Below are positions 27,787 to 37,076 of a stretch of 64,000 bases of DNA, piece by piece; positions within the stretch are counted from its first letter, which is position 1; each line of letters starts with the position of its first letter. A program made the translations under genes and the position numbers. The stretch is from Mycobacterium sp. 852002-10029_SCH5224772 (GTDB taxonomy: Bacteria > Actinomycetota > Actinomycetes > Mycobacteriales > Mycobacteriaceae). Where the stretch lies: assembly GCF_001667315.1 (NCBI RefSeq), contig NZ_LZHT01000075.1:1-64000 (forward strand), read 5' to 3'. Below the pieces are notes generated by a model that saw nothing but the letters and a program-made list of their open reading frames with translations, was not told the origin of the DNA and did not search any database.

Positions 27787-28059
27787 TTACCGCCAGCTGG
27801 CCGGCAGGTCGACGATGTGGTTGGGGCAGTCCTCCTGGACCGCGATGGACATGATGTCGCGGGCGCGTTGCGCCGACATCGTGGCGCGCAACTGCATGAA
27901 GGCGTATTCGGCCGGCGCGAGTCCCTGTTCAGCGGCGGCCGGATCGTCCATCAGCTGGCAGGCCTGCCGCTCCGCGGGGCTGTCGGCGCGCGCGACGCTT
28001 GTTCCGAACACCGAGCCCGCCATTAGGGCGCCGGCGGCGATTGTCGTGATGACCCTCAT
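27787..28059 (-). CDS. Small secreted DUF732 protein
   Basis: A 90-residue protein with a cleavable signal peptide (TTIAAGALMAGSVFGTSVARA, cut before DSPAER). The mature helical domain of about 64 residues has two cysteines (near 34 and 78), in the pattern of mycobacterial DUF732 proteins. Function unknown. It lies between the DUF3046 and glycosyltransferase genes on the same strand. Confidence 0.75.
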   Translation of the reverse strand: MRVITTIAAGALMAGSVFGTSVARADSPAERQACQLMDDPAAAEQGLAPAEYAFMQLRATMSAQRARDIMSIAVQEDCPNHIVDLPASWR

Positions 28060-28108
28060 TGCGCGCCTCCCGCCGAAGCATAGGACGGCCCGGGCGGTGC
28101 GTGGCGGA

Positions 28109-29275
28109 TCATCCGGGCACTGCCAGCGCCTCGCGGCACACCCGGACCGGATCGGCGACGTCGGCGACGCCGGCGGCGGCCCGAAGTGCAGCGGCCCGGT
28201 AGCCGGGCGATGCCAGCACCTCGTTGACCGCGGCCACCAGCGCGTCGGCGGTCAGCGGCCGGACCAGCCGCGCGCTGCCCTGGCGGACGATGCGGTTGGC
28301 GATCTCCCACTGGTCCCCGCCGCCGGGCACGGCCACCAGCGGCACCCCCGCCAGCAGCGTCTTGGCCACCATTCCGTGTCCACCGCCGCAGATCACCACG
28401 TCGGCGTGCGTCAGCAACTCCGCCTGGCTGCCCAGCCCGACCACCGCCCACGGCGGCACCGCCAAGTCCGCGCCGCCCAGCCGCGAGACCACCACCCGCG
28501 CCCCCGCCGGCAGCGTGTCCCCCGGCGTCAGGCAGGCCAGCGCCACCTCGGCCAGCCCCTCGGTGCCGGTCAACGCGGTCGACGGCGCGACCACCACCAC
28601 CGGCCCGGATCCCTCGGGGATTTCCAGCACCCGATCGGTCGGCTCGAAGTGCAGCGGACCCACCACCACCGCCTCCGGCGGCCAGTCCGGCCGGGGCACC
28701 TCGCAGGCGGGCAGCGTGGCGATCAGCCGTCGTAGCGGTCCGGGGTCCTCGGCCGGCAATCCGATCTCGGCCCGCACCGCCGCGCGCTGCCGCAGGCCCG
28801 CCCGCCAGGAACGCGCGGTGAGCGCGCGCATCGCGGCGTCGCGCAGCCGGCCCTGGACGCCGGTGCCGGGCGTCAGCCCGCTGCCGATCGGTGGCAGGCC
28901 TTTCGACGGCAGATACAGCGGATGCGGGTTGAGTTCGACCCACGGGATCCCCAGCAGCTCGGCGGCCATACCGCCGCCCGCGGTGATGACGTCGGACACC
29001 ACCAGGTCGGGCGCCAGGTCGCGCAGCGCGGGGACGTTGAGCACGGCCATCCGTGCCGCGCGCCGGTGGATCCTGGCCCCGGCGTCGACGTCGTCGTCGG
29101 TGGCGATCAGCCCGTCCAGCGCGACGGCGTCGATGCCGGCGCCGTCGGCGGTGTCGATCCATTCGGCGCCGGTGAACAGCGTGGCCTCATCGCCCGCCTC
29201 GGCAAAGCGCCGGCACAGCGCGAGCGCCGGGAACGAATGCCCGGGATCCGGCCCGGCGACCACGGCGACACGCAT
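28109..29275 (-). CDS. GT1-family (UGT/MGT-type) glycosyltransferase (Rv2739c-like)
   Basis: A 388-residue GT-B fold enzyme. The N-terminal domain starts MRVAVVAGPDPGHSFPAL and contains DLVVSDVITAGGG. The C-terminal nucleotide-sugar domain has CGGGHGMVAKTLLAGVPLV and GGDQWEIANRI, which match the GT1 donor signature. Acceptor and sugar unknown; family members glycosylate lipids, sterols or macrolides. ATG 29275 is chosen over an upstream in-frame start at 29308 because it begins directly at the first beta strand. It is divergent from ephG with a 52-bp gap. Confidence 0.82.
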   Translation of the reverse strand: MRVAVVAGPDPGHSFPALALCRRFAEAGDEATLFTGAEWIDTADGAGIDAVALDGLIATDDDVDAGARIHRRAARMAVLNVPALRDLAPDLVVSDVITAGGGMAAELLGIPWVELNPHPLYLPSKGLPPIGSGLTPGTGVQGRLRDAAMRALTARSWRAGLRQRAAVRAEIGLPAEDPGPLRRLIATLPACEVPRPDWPPEAVVVGPLHFEPTDRVLEIPEGSGPVVVVAPSTALTGTEGLAEVALACLTPGDTLPAGARVVVSRLGGADLAVPPWAVVGLGSQAELLTHADVVICGGGHGMVAKTLLAGVPLVAVPGGGDQWEIANRIVRQGSARLVRPLTADALVAAVNEVLASPGYRAAALRAAAGVADVADPVRVCREALAVPG

Positions 29276-29327
29276 CGGGGTTACCCTGCCACAGCGCCCG
29301 GCCGCCACGCTCGCCTACGCTGGCAAG

Positions 29328-29759
29328 ATGACCGAGCTGACTGGGACAACCGCTGCGAACACCCGTACGGTCGAAGGATTCCTGAACGCGCTGCAGGACG
29401 CGGACTACGACGCCGCCGACGCCGCGCTGGCCGACGACCTCGTCTACGAAAACGTCGGCCTGCCGACCATCCATGGCCGCGCCCGGGCCATGAAGCTGTT
29501 TCGCCAGATGGAAGGCCGCGCGGCCTTCGAGGTGAAGATCCACCGCATCGCCGCCGACGGCGGCGCGGTGCTCACCGAACGCACCGATGCGCTGATCTTC
29601 GGCCCGCTGCGGCTGCAGTTCTGGGTGTGCGGCGTGTTCGAGGTCCACAACGGGCGAATCACGTTGTGGCGGGACTACTTCGACTTCTTCGACATGCTCA
29701 AGGCCACCGCGCGTGGCCTGGCGGCGCTGGTGCTGCCGTCGCTGAAGGCGACGTTGTAA
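29328..29759 (+). CDS. ephG: Limonene-1,2-epoxide hydrolase family protein EphG
   Basis: A 143-residue cone-shaped alpha+beta enzyme of the limonene epoxide hydrolase family. The Asp-Arg-Asp catalytic arrangement is represented by Arg and Asp in TERTDAL and Asp in LWRDYFD. The M. tuberculosis orthologue Rv2740 hydrolyses lipid and sterol epoxides. TACGCT lies six bases before the ATG, suggesting a leaderless mRNA. Confidence 0.9.
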   Translation: MTELTGTTAANTRTVEGFLNALQDADYDAADAALADDLVYENVGLPTIHGRARAMKLFRQMEGRAAFEVKIHRIAADGGAVLTERTDALIFGPLRLQFWVCGVFEVHNGRITLWRDYFDFFDMLKATARGLAALVLPSLKATL

Positions 29760-29816
29760 GCGCGACGCCCGCATGCATCAGTCGTACATCGAGCGCTACG
29801 GCCCGCGCCCGGAAGG

Positions 29817-30626
29817 CTAGCCGGCGCCGCGCAATCCGCCGAGTTCGTCGAACGCCTGCGCCCAACCGACCAGGCGGTCGGTGGCCCCGGCCAGCTCGGC
29901 GCGGTAGCGCTGCGATTCGATGAGCCCGTCACCGTTTGCCGACGACACCAATTGCGCTGCGGCGGTGACCATTTCGTTGTACTGACGGACGCCGGCGCTC
30001 AGTTGGGCCGTGAACGCGTTGATGGTCGGCACCAGGTACGACCGGGACTGTTCGTTTGCCTGCGCCGCCCGCTCCATCGACACCACCTGCGCGGCGGTGG
30101 ACGCCATGGCCGCGGAGGTTTTGGTGGCGGCCGCGGTCAAGTCGCGGATCTCGGCCGTCGGCAACATCGCGCCCCGCTCCAGCACGGCCACCAGCGAGAA
30201 AAATCCGCGCTCGGAGGCGCCCAGCGCGTACATGGCGGGGCGTGCCGCCGAACCGGGCGGCGGCAGCCGGCGCGCGTTCGTGGTCCGGGGCACCGGCAGT
30301 GGCTCGGACCGCAGCCAGCGGTAGCGCAGCAGCAACAAGGTGGCCGGGATGGCCATGACGACCGCGACGCCGCCGGTGATTTCCAGCAGCAAGGCGAACC
30401 ACCCCCAGGCCGCGAGCAACATCGTCACCACGGCCCAGAACAGGCACCCGGCGCCGAATATCAGGCCCCACCGCAGCGCGCGCCGACGGCGCCGCAACTG
30501 GCGTGCGCGCGGATCCGCGGCCGCGCTGATCCTGCGGGCCAGCAGGTCGGAAAGGTCGGCGGCGGTGGCCAATCCGCGGTGCAGCAACCCGCGCCAGAGG
30601 CCGGGCCGCGGCGCGTTCACCGCCAT
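29817..30626 (-). CDS. pspM: Psp-system membrane protein PspM (Rv2743c-like)
   Basis: A 269-residue protein with two adjacent transmembrane helices (about 52-75 and 78-100), an Arg-rich stretch before them and a long cytoplasmic helical C-terminal domain. In M. tuberculosis Rv2743c links PspA to the membrane and interacts with ClgR. It follows pspA after nine bases in the same operon. The next gene of the M. tuberculosis operon (Rv2742c, pspN) is absent: ephG is convergent only 57 bases away. Confidence 0.82.
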   Translation of the reverse strand: MAVNAPRPGLWRGLLHRGLATAADLSDLLARRISAAADPRARQLRRRRRALRWGLIFGAGCLFWAVVTMLLAAWGWFALLLEITGGVAVVMAIPATLLLLRYRWLRSEPLPVPRTTNARRLPPPGSAARPAMYALGASERGFFSLVAVLERGAMLPTAEIRDLTAAATKTSAAMASTAAQVVSMERAAQANEQSRSYLVPTINAFTAQLSAGVRQYNEMVTAAAQLVSSANGDGLIESQRYRAELAGATDRLVGWAQAFDELGGLRGAG

Positions 30627-30635
30627 GGCGCCGGG

Positions 30636-31463
30636 CTACTGGCCAAGTGGCTTCTCGCTGACCGCGCCTCCGGCGCTCTCCGCGGGCGCGGGAGTGACGG
30701 GAGTGGAGCCGGCCGCGGGTGTCCCCCCGGTCGGCAGGGCCTCGCCGCGCATGGAGGCGCGGATCTGCTCGAGGCGGGAATGGCCGGCCATCTGGACGCC
30801 GGCCTGCTCGACCTCGAGCATTCGGCCCTGCACCGAGCCCTGGGCCAGCTCGGTGGCGCCGATCGCGTTGGCGTACCGGCGCTCGATCTTGTCGCGCACC
30901 TCGTCGAGGCTGGGGACGTTGCCGGGGGCGGCCAGATCGCTCATCGACTGCAGCGAGGCGCTGACCTGCTCCTGCATCTTGGCCTGCTCGAGCTGGCTGA
31001 GCAGCTTGGTGCGCTCGGCGATCTTCTGCTGCAGCACCATGGCGTTCTGTTCGACCGCCTTCTTGGCCTGGCCGGCCGCGTTCAGCGCCTGATCGTGCAG
31101 CGCCTTGAGGTCTTCGACGCTTTGCTCGGCGGTGACCAGCTGGGCGGCGAACGCCTCGGCGGCGTTGTTGTACTCGGTGGCCTTGGCGGTGTCGCCGCCG
31201 GCCGTGGCCTGGTCGGCCAGCGTGAGGGCCTGGCGCACATTGACCTGCAGCTTTTCCACGTCCGCCAGCTGTCGGTTGAGCCGCATCTCGAGTTGCCGCT
31301 GGTTGCCGATGACCTGCGCGGCCTGCTGGGTCAGCGCGTGGTGCGTGCGTTGCGCTTCCTCGATGGCCTGCTGGATCTGCACCTTGGGGTCGGCATGCTC
31401 GTCGATCTTCGCGTTGAACAGCGCCGTGAGGTACTTCCACGCCTTGACGAACGGATTGGCCAT
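30636..31463 (-). CDS. pspA: Phage shock protein A (35-kDa antigen)
   Basis: PspA is a peripheral membrane protein that stabilises stressed membranes and is related to Vipp1/ESCRT-III. The 275-residue protein is almost entirely coiled coil from about 25 to 225, starting [19 protein letters not shown], with a disordered Ala/Pro/Thr-rich tail. GGTGGAG precedes the ATG. It lies between clgR (135 bases upstream) and pspM. Confidence 0.93.
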   Translation of the reverse strand: MANPFVKAWKYLTALFNAKIDEHADPKVQIQQAIEEAQRTHHALTQQAAQVIGNQRQLEMRLNRQLADVEKLQVNVRQALTLADQATAGGDTAKATEYNNAAEAFAAQLVTAEQSVEDLKALHDQALNAAGQAKKAVEQNAMVLQQKIAERTKLLSQLEQAKMQEQVSASLQSMSDLAAPGNVPSLDEVRDKIERRYANAIGATELAQGSVQGRMLEVEQAGVQMAGHSRLEQIRASMRGEALPTGGTPAAGSTPVTPAPAESAGGAVSEKPLGQ

Positions 31464-31598
31464 GAGTTAGCTCCACCTTCGCTTCTTGAGGGGCCGGATG
31501 GTTCCGGATCGACCCTGGCGGGCCCTGCGCCTGACGCTCAATTTAATGGGTTGGCGCCGATCGCCCCACCCCTTACGCGGGATCGGGCCGCCTGAGGC

Positions 31599-31949
31599 TC
31601 AGGCCAGCGCGAGCGACGCCACCGGCGGAATGACGACCTTGGTGCTGACGTCGATGCTGGTGCCGGCCGCCGCCTCGGCGGGCGCGCCGACGGCCGCGCG
31701 TTCGTGGGCCCTTTCCTGGCCGGCCATCCGCTCACCGGCGTGGGTCAGCACTGACGACAACGGGACGCACAACGCGTCGCAGATCGCGTTGAGCAGTTCG
31801 CTGGACGGCTCCTTGCGGCCGCGCTCCACCTCGGACAGATACCCGAGGCTCACTCGCGCCGAATCGGACACCTCACGCAGCGTGCGGCCCTGTGTCGTGC
31901 GGGCTTCGCGCAGCACGTCGCCGATGACCTCGCGCACCAATGACGGCAT
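31599..31949 (-). CDS. clgR: Transcriptional regulator ClgR
   Basis: ClgR activates clp protease and psp genes under envelope stress. The 116-residue protein has a Cro/C1-type helix-turn-helix (about 10-65, [20 protein letters not shown]) and an Ala-rich C-terminus ending SLALA. Related ClgR proteins are Clp protease substrates through such hydrophobic ends, so feedback by proteolysis is likely. It heads the clgR-pspA-pspM operon. GAAGGAGGGG precedes the ATG. Confidence 0.93.
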   Translation of the reverse strand: MPSLVREVIGDVLREARTTQGRTLREVSDSARVSLGYLSEVERGRKEPSSELLNAICDALCVPLSSVLTHAGERMAGQERAHERAAVGAPAEAAAGTSIDVSTKVVIPPVASLALA

Positions 31950-32065
31950 CCCGCCCCTCCTTCGTCCAGTCGGCCCTGCGCGGCACGTAGGAAGCTTGCC
32001 TCCGGCAGGTGCTCATTAGGTGAACGCCGCCAGCGGTGCTCTGGTTCCCGTTCGGAGCCCTGAAA

Positions 32066-32656
32066 TCAGCCGTTCGTCCGGCGCACTTCCCGGACGGTCG
32101 ACACCACGTAGTCGATCCCGGTGATCACCGTCAGCACCACCGCCGCGGCCATCACGACGGCCGCGGTCACCCGGAACGGCCCCGCCAGCGGCAGGACGAA
32201 CAATCCGATCGCCAACACCTGCACCACGGTCTTGACCTTGCCGCCCCAACTGGCCGGGATGACCCCGCGGCGGATCACGGCCAACCGCAGGACGGTGACC
32301 CCGACTTCGCGGGCCATGATCACCACGGTGACCCACCACGGCAGCTCGCCGAGCATCGACAGCCCGATCAGCGCCGACCCGACCAGCGTCTTGTCGGCGA
32401 TCGGATCGACGAACGCGCCGAATTCGGTTGCCATGCCATAGTTTCGGGCCAGCAGACCGTCCAGCCGATCGGTGATGCAGGCCACCGCGAAGATCAGGAA
32501 TGCCACCACCCGCAGGCCGGCTTGCTGGCCGTCCCCGGCGAACAGTGCGAGCAGGAAGACCGGCACCAGGACCAGCCGCAACAGCGTCAGCGTATTGGCG
32601 AGGTTGGCGATGTTCGCGCGGCCGACCACCGGACCCGTCTGCGGCTGCCACGACAC
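32066..32656 (-). CDS. pgsA3: CDP-alcohol phosphatidyltransferase PgsA3
   Basis: A 196-residue integral membrane enzyme of phospholipid synthesis. The CDP-alcohol phosphatidyltransferase motif D-x2-DG-x2-AR-x8-G-x3-D-x3-D is present (DRLDGLLARNYGMATEFG, then AFVDPIADK). Similarity is closest to phosphatidylglycerophosphate synthases. The start is set at GTG 32656 because TATTCT (32668-32663) lies six bases before it; longer frames run into the divergent argA promoter. It lies just upstream of clgR on the same strand. Confidence 0.85.
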   Translation of the reverse strand: MSWQPQTGPVVGRANIANLANTLTLLRLVLVPVFLLALFAGDGQQAGLRVVAFLIFAVACITDRLDGLLARNYGMATEFGAFVDPIADKTLVGSALIGLSMLGELPWWVTVVIMAREVGVTVLRLAVIRRGVIPASWGGKVKTVVQVLAIGLFVLPLAGPFRVTAAVVMAAAVVLTVITGIDYVVSTVREVRRTNG

Positions 32657-32712
32657 GGCAACAGAATAACCGTTGACCAGCGCCGCCGTGCCCGATGTCG
32701 ATACTGTTAGCC

Positions 32713-33228
32713 GTGAGCACAAGTCCACCGGGCTACCGGCCGCTGGTTCGGCGAGCGCGAACGTCCGATGTTCCCGCCATCAAGCAGCTGGTCGACACGT
32801 ACGCGGGAAAGATCCTGCTCGAAAAGAATCTTGTGACGCTCTACGAGGCCGTTCAGGAGTTTTGGGTGGCCGAGCATGAGGGCCGCGTGGTCGGTTGCGG
32901 GGCGCTGCACGTGCTGTGGGCCGACCTCGGCGAGGTGCGTACCGTCGCGGTCAACCCGGCGATGACCGGCCACGGCATCGGCCACGCGATCGTCGACCGG
33001 CTGCTGGTAGTCGCCCGCGAGCTGGCGCTCAAGCGGCTGTTCGTGTTGACGTTCGAGACCGAGTTCTTCGCGCGGCACGGGTTCACCGAGATCGAGGGAA
33101 CGCCGGTCACCGCCGAGGTGTTCGAGGAGATGTGCCGCTCGTACGACATCGGTGTGGCCGAGTTCCTGGACCTCAGCTACGTCAAGCCGAACATCCTGGG
33201 CAACTCCCGGATGCTGCTGAGGCTGTAA
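32713..33228 (+). CDS. argA: Amino-acid N-acetyltransferase ArgA (GNAT type)
   Basis: A short, stand-alone GNAT enzyme for the first step of arginine synthesis, acetylating glutamate. The 171-residue protein has the acetyl-CoA segment VAVNPAMTGHGIGHAIVDRL and the conserved C-terminal RHGFTEIEGTP and KPNILGNSRML. GTG 32713 is chosen: TACTGT (32702-32707) is five bases upstream. Its promoter and that of pgsA3 are back to back, with start codons only 56 bases apart. Confidence 0.93.
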   Translation: MSTSPPGYRPLVRRARTSDVPAIKQLVDTYAGKILLEKNLVTLYEAVQEFWVAEHEGRVVGCGALHVLWADLGEVRTVAVNPAMTGHGIGHAIVDRLLVVARELALKRLFVLTFETEFFARHGFTEIEGTPVTAEVFEEMCRSYDIGVAEFLDLSYVKPNILGNSRMLLRL

Positions 33229-33238
33229 CCGGCGAGCG

Positions 33239-35758
33239 CTATTCGGGGTCGCCGCCGTCGGCGTCGCTGCCACCCCTGATCAACGCCAGCGTTCCCGCCA
33301 GTTCGTCGGGCTTGACCAACACCTCGCGCGCCTTGGACCCTTCCGACGGCCCGACGATGCCGCGGGTCTCCATCAGGTCCATCAGCCGGCCGGCCTTGGC
33401 GAAGCCGACGCGCAGCTTGCGCTGCAGCATCGAGGTGGAGCCGAATTGGCTGGACACCACCAGCTCGACGGCCTGCAGGAACACGTCCATGTCGTCGCCG
33501 ATGTCGGGGTCGACGTCGGTGCGTTCGCCGGTGGGCTTGGCGTTGGTGACGCCCTCGGTGTACTCGGGTTCGGCCTGGTCCTTGCAGGCGGTGACGACGG
33601 CGTGGATCTCCTCGTCGGTGATGAAGGCGCCCTGCAGCCGGATGGGTTTGTTGGTGCCCATCGGCAAAAACAGGCCGTCGCCCATGCCGATCAGCTTTTC
33701 CGCGCCGGCCTGGTCCAGGATCACCCGGCTGTCGATGAGCGATGACGTGGCGAACGCCAGCCGGGACGGCACGTTGGTCTTGATCAGCCCGGTGACCACG
33801 TCCACCGACGGGCGCTGGGTGGCCAGCACCAGGTGAATGCCTGCGGCGCGGGCCTTCTGGGTGATCCGCACGATGGCGTCCTCGACGTCGCGCGGCGCGG
33901 TCATCATCAGGTCGGCCAGCTCGTCGACGATCGCCACCACGTACGGGTAGGGCCGGTACTCGCGCTGGCTGCCCAGCGGCGCCGTGATGGCCCCGGAGCG
34001 CACCTTGTCGTTGAAGTCGTCGATGTGCCGGACCCGCGACGCCTGCATGTCCTGGTAGCGCTGCTCCATCTCCTCGACCAGCCAGGCCAGCGCGGCCGCC
34101 GCCTTCTTGGGCTGGGTGATGATCGGGGTGATCAGATGCGGAATACCTTCGTACGGCGTGAGTTCCACCATCTTCGGGTCGATCAGGATCATCCTGACCT
34201 CTTCCGGGGTGGCGCGGGTCAGCAGCGAAATCAGCATCGAGTTGACGAAGCTGGACTTGCCGGATCCGGTGGAGCCGGCAACCAGCAGGTGCGGCATCTT
34301 GGCCAGGTTGGCCGAAATGAAGTCGCCCTCGATGTCCTTGCCCAGCCCGATGACCAGCGGGTGGTGGTCGCGCCGGGTCGACGGATCGGTGAGCACGTCG
34401 GCCAGCCGCACCATTTCGCGGTCGGTGTTGGGTACCTCGATGCCCACGGCGGACTTGCCGGGGATGGGCGCGAGCATGCGCACGCTCTCGGTGGCCACCG
34501 CGTAAGCGATGTTCTTTTGCAGCGCGGTGATCTTCTCGACCTTCACCCCCGGGCCCAGCTCGACCTCATAGCGGGTGACGGTCGGCCCGCGGGTGCAGCC
34601 GGTCACCGCCGCGTCCACCTTGAACTGGGTCAGCACCTCGGTGATGGCGTCGGCCATGACGTTGTTGGCGGCGCTGCGCTTCTTGGGCGGGTCCCCCGCG
34701 ACCAGCAGACCCAGCGACGGCAGCGTGTAGGGCCCCTCGACGACGCGGTCCAGCTCGATGGTGGCCTGCTTGTCCGCCGACCGCCCGCGCTTGCGGCCCC
34801 GCGCCGCGCCGGGTTCTGAGCCGGGTTCCAGGGCCGGTTCGGGAACCGTGGGGATGTCGTCCTGCAGTGCGGCCTGGGCGTCGTCGTCGGGCGACCACGG
34901 CGCCGGCTCGTCGTCCGGCGCCGACGATGCCTCGTCGTAGTAATCCCCGTGGGCGGGTTCGACGCCGTCGTCGAATTCGTCGGCGTAGTCGTACGGCTCG
35001 TCGTCGTAGTCCTCGTCGACGAACCGAGTGTGGAACAGGTTGCGCATCACCACGGGCACCTCGCGGATGGTGGTGCCCGTCAGGAGCAGCAGGCCGAACA
35101 TGAACCCGATGAACAGCAGCGGCGCCGCGATCCAGGGAGTCAGCCCGTCCGACAGCGGCCCACCGATGGCGAAGCCGATGAATCCCGCCGCGCGGCGGCG
35201 CGCCTCCGGGTCTCCCGGCGAACCGGACCACAGGTGGCGCAGGCCGAGCACCGACAGCGTGATCAGGCTGGCGCCCAGGATCAGCCTGGGGCGCACCTCG
35301 GGGTCGGGCTCGGTCCGCATCAGGGTCACCCCCACCGCGGCGGTGACCACCGGCAGCGCCAGCACACCGGCGCCGAGAAAGGTCCGCAGCAGGGTGTCGA
35401 CCCACGCCCCGACCGGGCCGGCCGCGTGGAACCACGAGCTCGCGGCGACCACCACGGAAAAGCCCAGCAAAAGCAGCGCGATTCCGTCGCGGCGGTGTCC
35501 GGGATCGATGTCGCGAGCGCGCCCGATCGACCGCGCCGCGCCGCCGGTCCCCCGCGCGGCCATCAGCCAGGTGGCGCGCAGGGCGCGGCCGCAGGTCAGC
35601 CCGATTCCGACCAGCGGCGAGCGGTTCCGGCGCCGAGCGGGTTTGCTGGGCTTCCTGCGGGGCGCCGCTGGTCGCGCGCCGCGGGGCCGGCTGGCACGCG
35701 AAGTGGCCTTTGACCTGCTCGTTCGGCTTCCGGAGCGGGCGGCGGTCTTACTGGGCAT
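33239..35758 (-). CDS. ftsK: DNA translocase FtsK/SpoIIIE
   Basis: FtsK pumps chromosomal DNA through the closing septum and activates dimer resolution at dif. The 839-residue protein has a basic N-terminus rich in Arg/Ser/Pro, four membrane helices (about 85-240), an acidic linker, the RecA-like motor with Walker A GSTGSGKSS and Walker B LVIGL/VAIVDELADLM segments, and a C-terminal winged-helix gamma domain (LRVGFAKAGRLMDLMETRGIVG). TACCCT lies seven bases before ATG 35758, so the mRNA is probably leaderless and the longer frame is rejected. Confidence 0.95.
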   Translation of the reverse strand: MPSKTAARSGSRTSRSKATSRASRPRGARPAAPRRKPSKPARRRNRSPLVGIGLTCGRALRATWLMAARGTGGAARSIGRARDIDPGHRRDGIALLLLGFSVVVAASSWFHAAGPVGAWVDTLLRTFLGAGVLALPVVTAAVGVTLMRTEPDPEVRPRLILGASLITLSVLGLRHLWSGSPGDPEARRRAAGFIGFAIGGPLSDGLTPWIAAPLLFIGFMFGLLLLTGTTIREVPVVMRNLFHTRFVDEDYDDEPYDYADEFDDGVEPAHGDYYDEASSAPDDEPAPWSPDDDAQAALQDDIPTVPEPALEPGSEPGAARGRKRGRSADKQATIELDRVVEGPYTLPSLGLLVAGDPPKKRSAANNVMADAITEVLTQFKVDAAVTGCTRGPTVTRYEVELGPGVKVEKITALQKNIAYAVATESVRMLAPIPGKSAVGIEVPNTDREMVRLADVLTDPSTRRDHHPLVIGLGKDIEGDFISANLAKMPHLLVAGSTGSGKSSFVNSMLISLLTRATPEEVRMILIDPKMVELTPYEGIPHLITPIITQPKKAAAALAWLVEEMEQRYQDMQASRVRHIDDFNDKVRSGAITAPLGSQREYRPYPYVVAIVDELADLMMTAPRDVEDAIVRITQKARAAGIHLVLATQRPSVDVVTGLIKTNVPSRLAFATSSLIDSRVILDQAGAEKLIGMGDGLFLPMGTNKPIRLQGAFITDEEIHAVVTACKDQAEPEYTEGVTNAKPTGERTDVDPDIGDDMDVFLQAVELVVSSQFGSTSMLQRKLRVGFAKAGRLMDLMETRGIVGPSEGSKAREVLVKPDELAGTLALIRGGSDADGGDPE

Positions 35759-35926
35759 GACGGCAAGGGTAGTCGCAACGGCATCATCTACACCACCCGC
35801 CACACTGGTAACCGCCCGGCTTGTGAGGCATGGGGCGGATCGGCCGCACAGCTGCGTGAGTAGGGTGACAATCCGGTGCGAGAAGTCGTGCTCGTCACCC
35901 GTCCCGGAGCGCCCAGGAGGCCATCA

Positions 35927-36241
35927 ATGCCCGTTGTCGTCGTCGCCACCATGACCGTCAAACCGGAATCGGTCGACACCGTTCGCGACATCCTGACCCG
36001 CGCCGTCGCAGAGGTGCACGACGAACCCGGCTGCCAGCTGTACTCGCTGCACCACTCCGGCGAGACCTTCGTCTTCGTCGAGCAATGGGCCGATGAGGAG
36101 GCGCTCAAAGCGCACAGCACCGCGCCGGCGATCGGCAAGATGTTCAGCGCGGCCGGCGAACACCTCGACGGCGCCCCCGACATCAAGATGTTGCAGACGA
36201 TCTCGGCGGGTGATCCGGCCAAAGGACAGTTGCGTCCCTGA
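35927..36241 (+). CDS. Antibiotic biosynthesis monooxygenase (ABM)-domain protein (Rv2749-like)
   Basis: A 104-residue ferredoxin-like alpha+beta barrel protein of the ABM/quinol monooxygenase family ([45 protein letters not shown]). Such proteins act as dimers on quinols or aromatic substrates; the substrate here is unknown. AGGAGG lies six bases before the ATG. Its stop shares one base with the next start (TGATG), so it is translationally coupled to the SDR gene. Confidence 0.85.
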   Translation: MPVVVVATMTVKPESVDTVRDILTRAVAEVHDEPGCQLYSLHHSGETFVFVEQWADEEALKAHSTAPAIGKMFSAAGEHLDGAPDIKMLQTISAGDPAKGQLRP

Positions 36242-37071
36242 TGGCCCCCTCGCCGGACGGCCCACTGAAAGGGAAGGTCGCCTTCATCACCGGCGCGGCC
36301 CGCGGGCAGGGGCGCGCGCATGCGGTGCGGCTGGCCGCCGACGGCGCCGACATCATCGCCGTCGACCTGTGCGACCAGATCGCCAGCGTCCCCTACTCGC
36401 TGGCCACGCCGGAGGACCTGGCGGCCACCGTGAAGCTCGTGGAGGACACCGGATCGCGCATCGTGGCCGCTCGTGGCGACGTCCGGGACCGCGAATCGCT
36501 GTCCGCGGCCCTGCAAGTGGGCCTCGACACGTTCGGCCGCCTCGACATCGTGGTGGCCAACGCGGGGATCGCTCCGATGCAATCCGGTGACGACGGCTGG
36601 CGCGACGTCATCGACGTCAACCTCACCGGCGTCTACCACACCATCAAGGCCGCGATACCCACGATGGTCAAGCAGGGCACCGGCGGGTCGATCGTGTTGA
36701 TCAGCTCCAGCGCGGGGCTGGCCGGCGTCGGCAGTCCGGACGCGGGTTCCGTGGGCTACGCCGCCGCCAAGCACGGGGTCGTCGGGTTGATGCGGATTTA
36801 CGCGAATCTGCTTGCCGGGCAGATGATTCGGGTCAACTCGATTCATCCTTCGGGTGTCGAGACGCCGATGATCAACAACGAGTTCACTCGCGAATGGCTG
36901 GCCAAGATGGCCGCCGCAACCGACACCCCCGGCGCCATGGGCAACGCCATGCCGGTGGAGGTGCTGGATGCGGAGGACATCGCCAACGCGGTGGCCTGGC
37001 TGGTATCCGATCAGGCCCGCTACATCACGGGTGTCACCTTGCCGGTCGACGCGGGCTTTTTGAACAAGTAG
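36241..37071 (+). CDS. Mycofactocin-coupled SDR family oxidoreductase (Rv2750-like)
   Basis: A 276-residue short-chain dehydrogenase. It has the TGAARGQG cofactor motif, the family insertion [20 protein letters not shown] that marks SDRs with non-exchangeable NAD linked to mycofactocin, the NAGI strand and catalytic Ser, Tyr and Lys in SSSAGL and YAAAKHG. The natural substrate is probably an alcohol oxidised with mycofactocin as electron acceptor (family inference). It sits between the ABM gene and a methyltransferase gene. Confidence 0.88.
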   Translation: MAPSPDGPLKGKVAFITGAARGQGRAHAVRLAADGADIIAVDLCDQIASVPYSLATPEDLAATVKLVEDTGSRIVAARGDVRDRESLSAALQVGLDTFGRLDIVVANAGIAPMQSGDDGWRDVIDVNLTGVYHTIKAAIPTMVKQGTGGSIVLISSSAGLAGVGSPDAGSVGYAAAKHGVVGLMRIYANLLAGQMIRVNSIHPSGVETPMINNEFTREWLAKMAAATDTPGAMGNAMPVEVLDAEDIANAVAWLVSDQARYITGVTLPVDAGFLNK

Positions 37072-37076
37072 CGGCC

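Noticed and set aside
31950..32065. Possible ClgR autoregulatory box (CGCTGGCGGCG) upstream of clgR
   Set aside because: Matches only part of the actinobacterial ClgR consensus, with several flanking mismatches.
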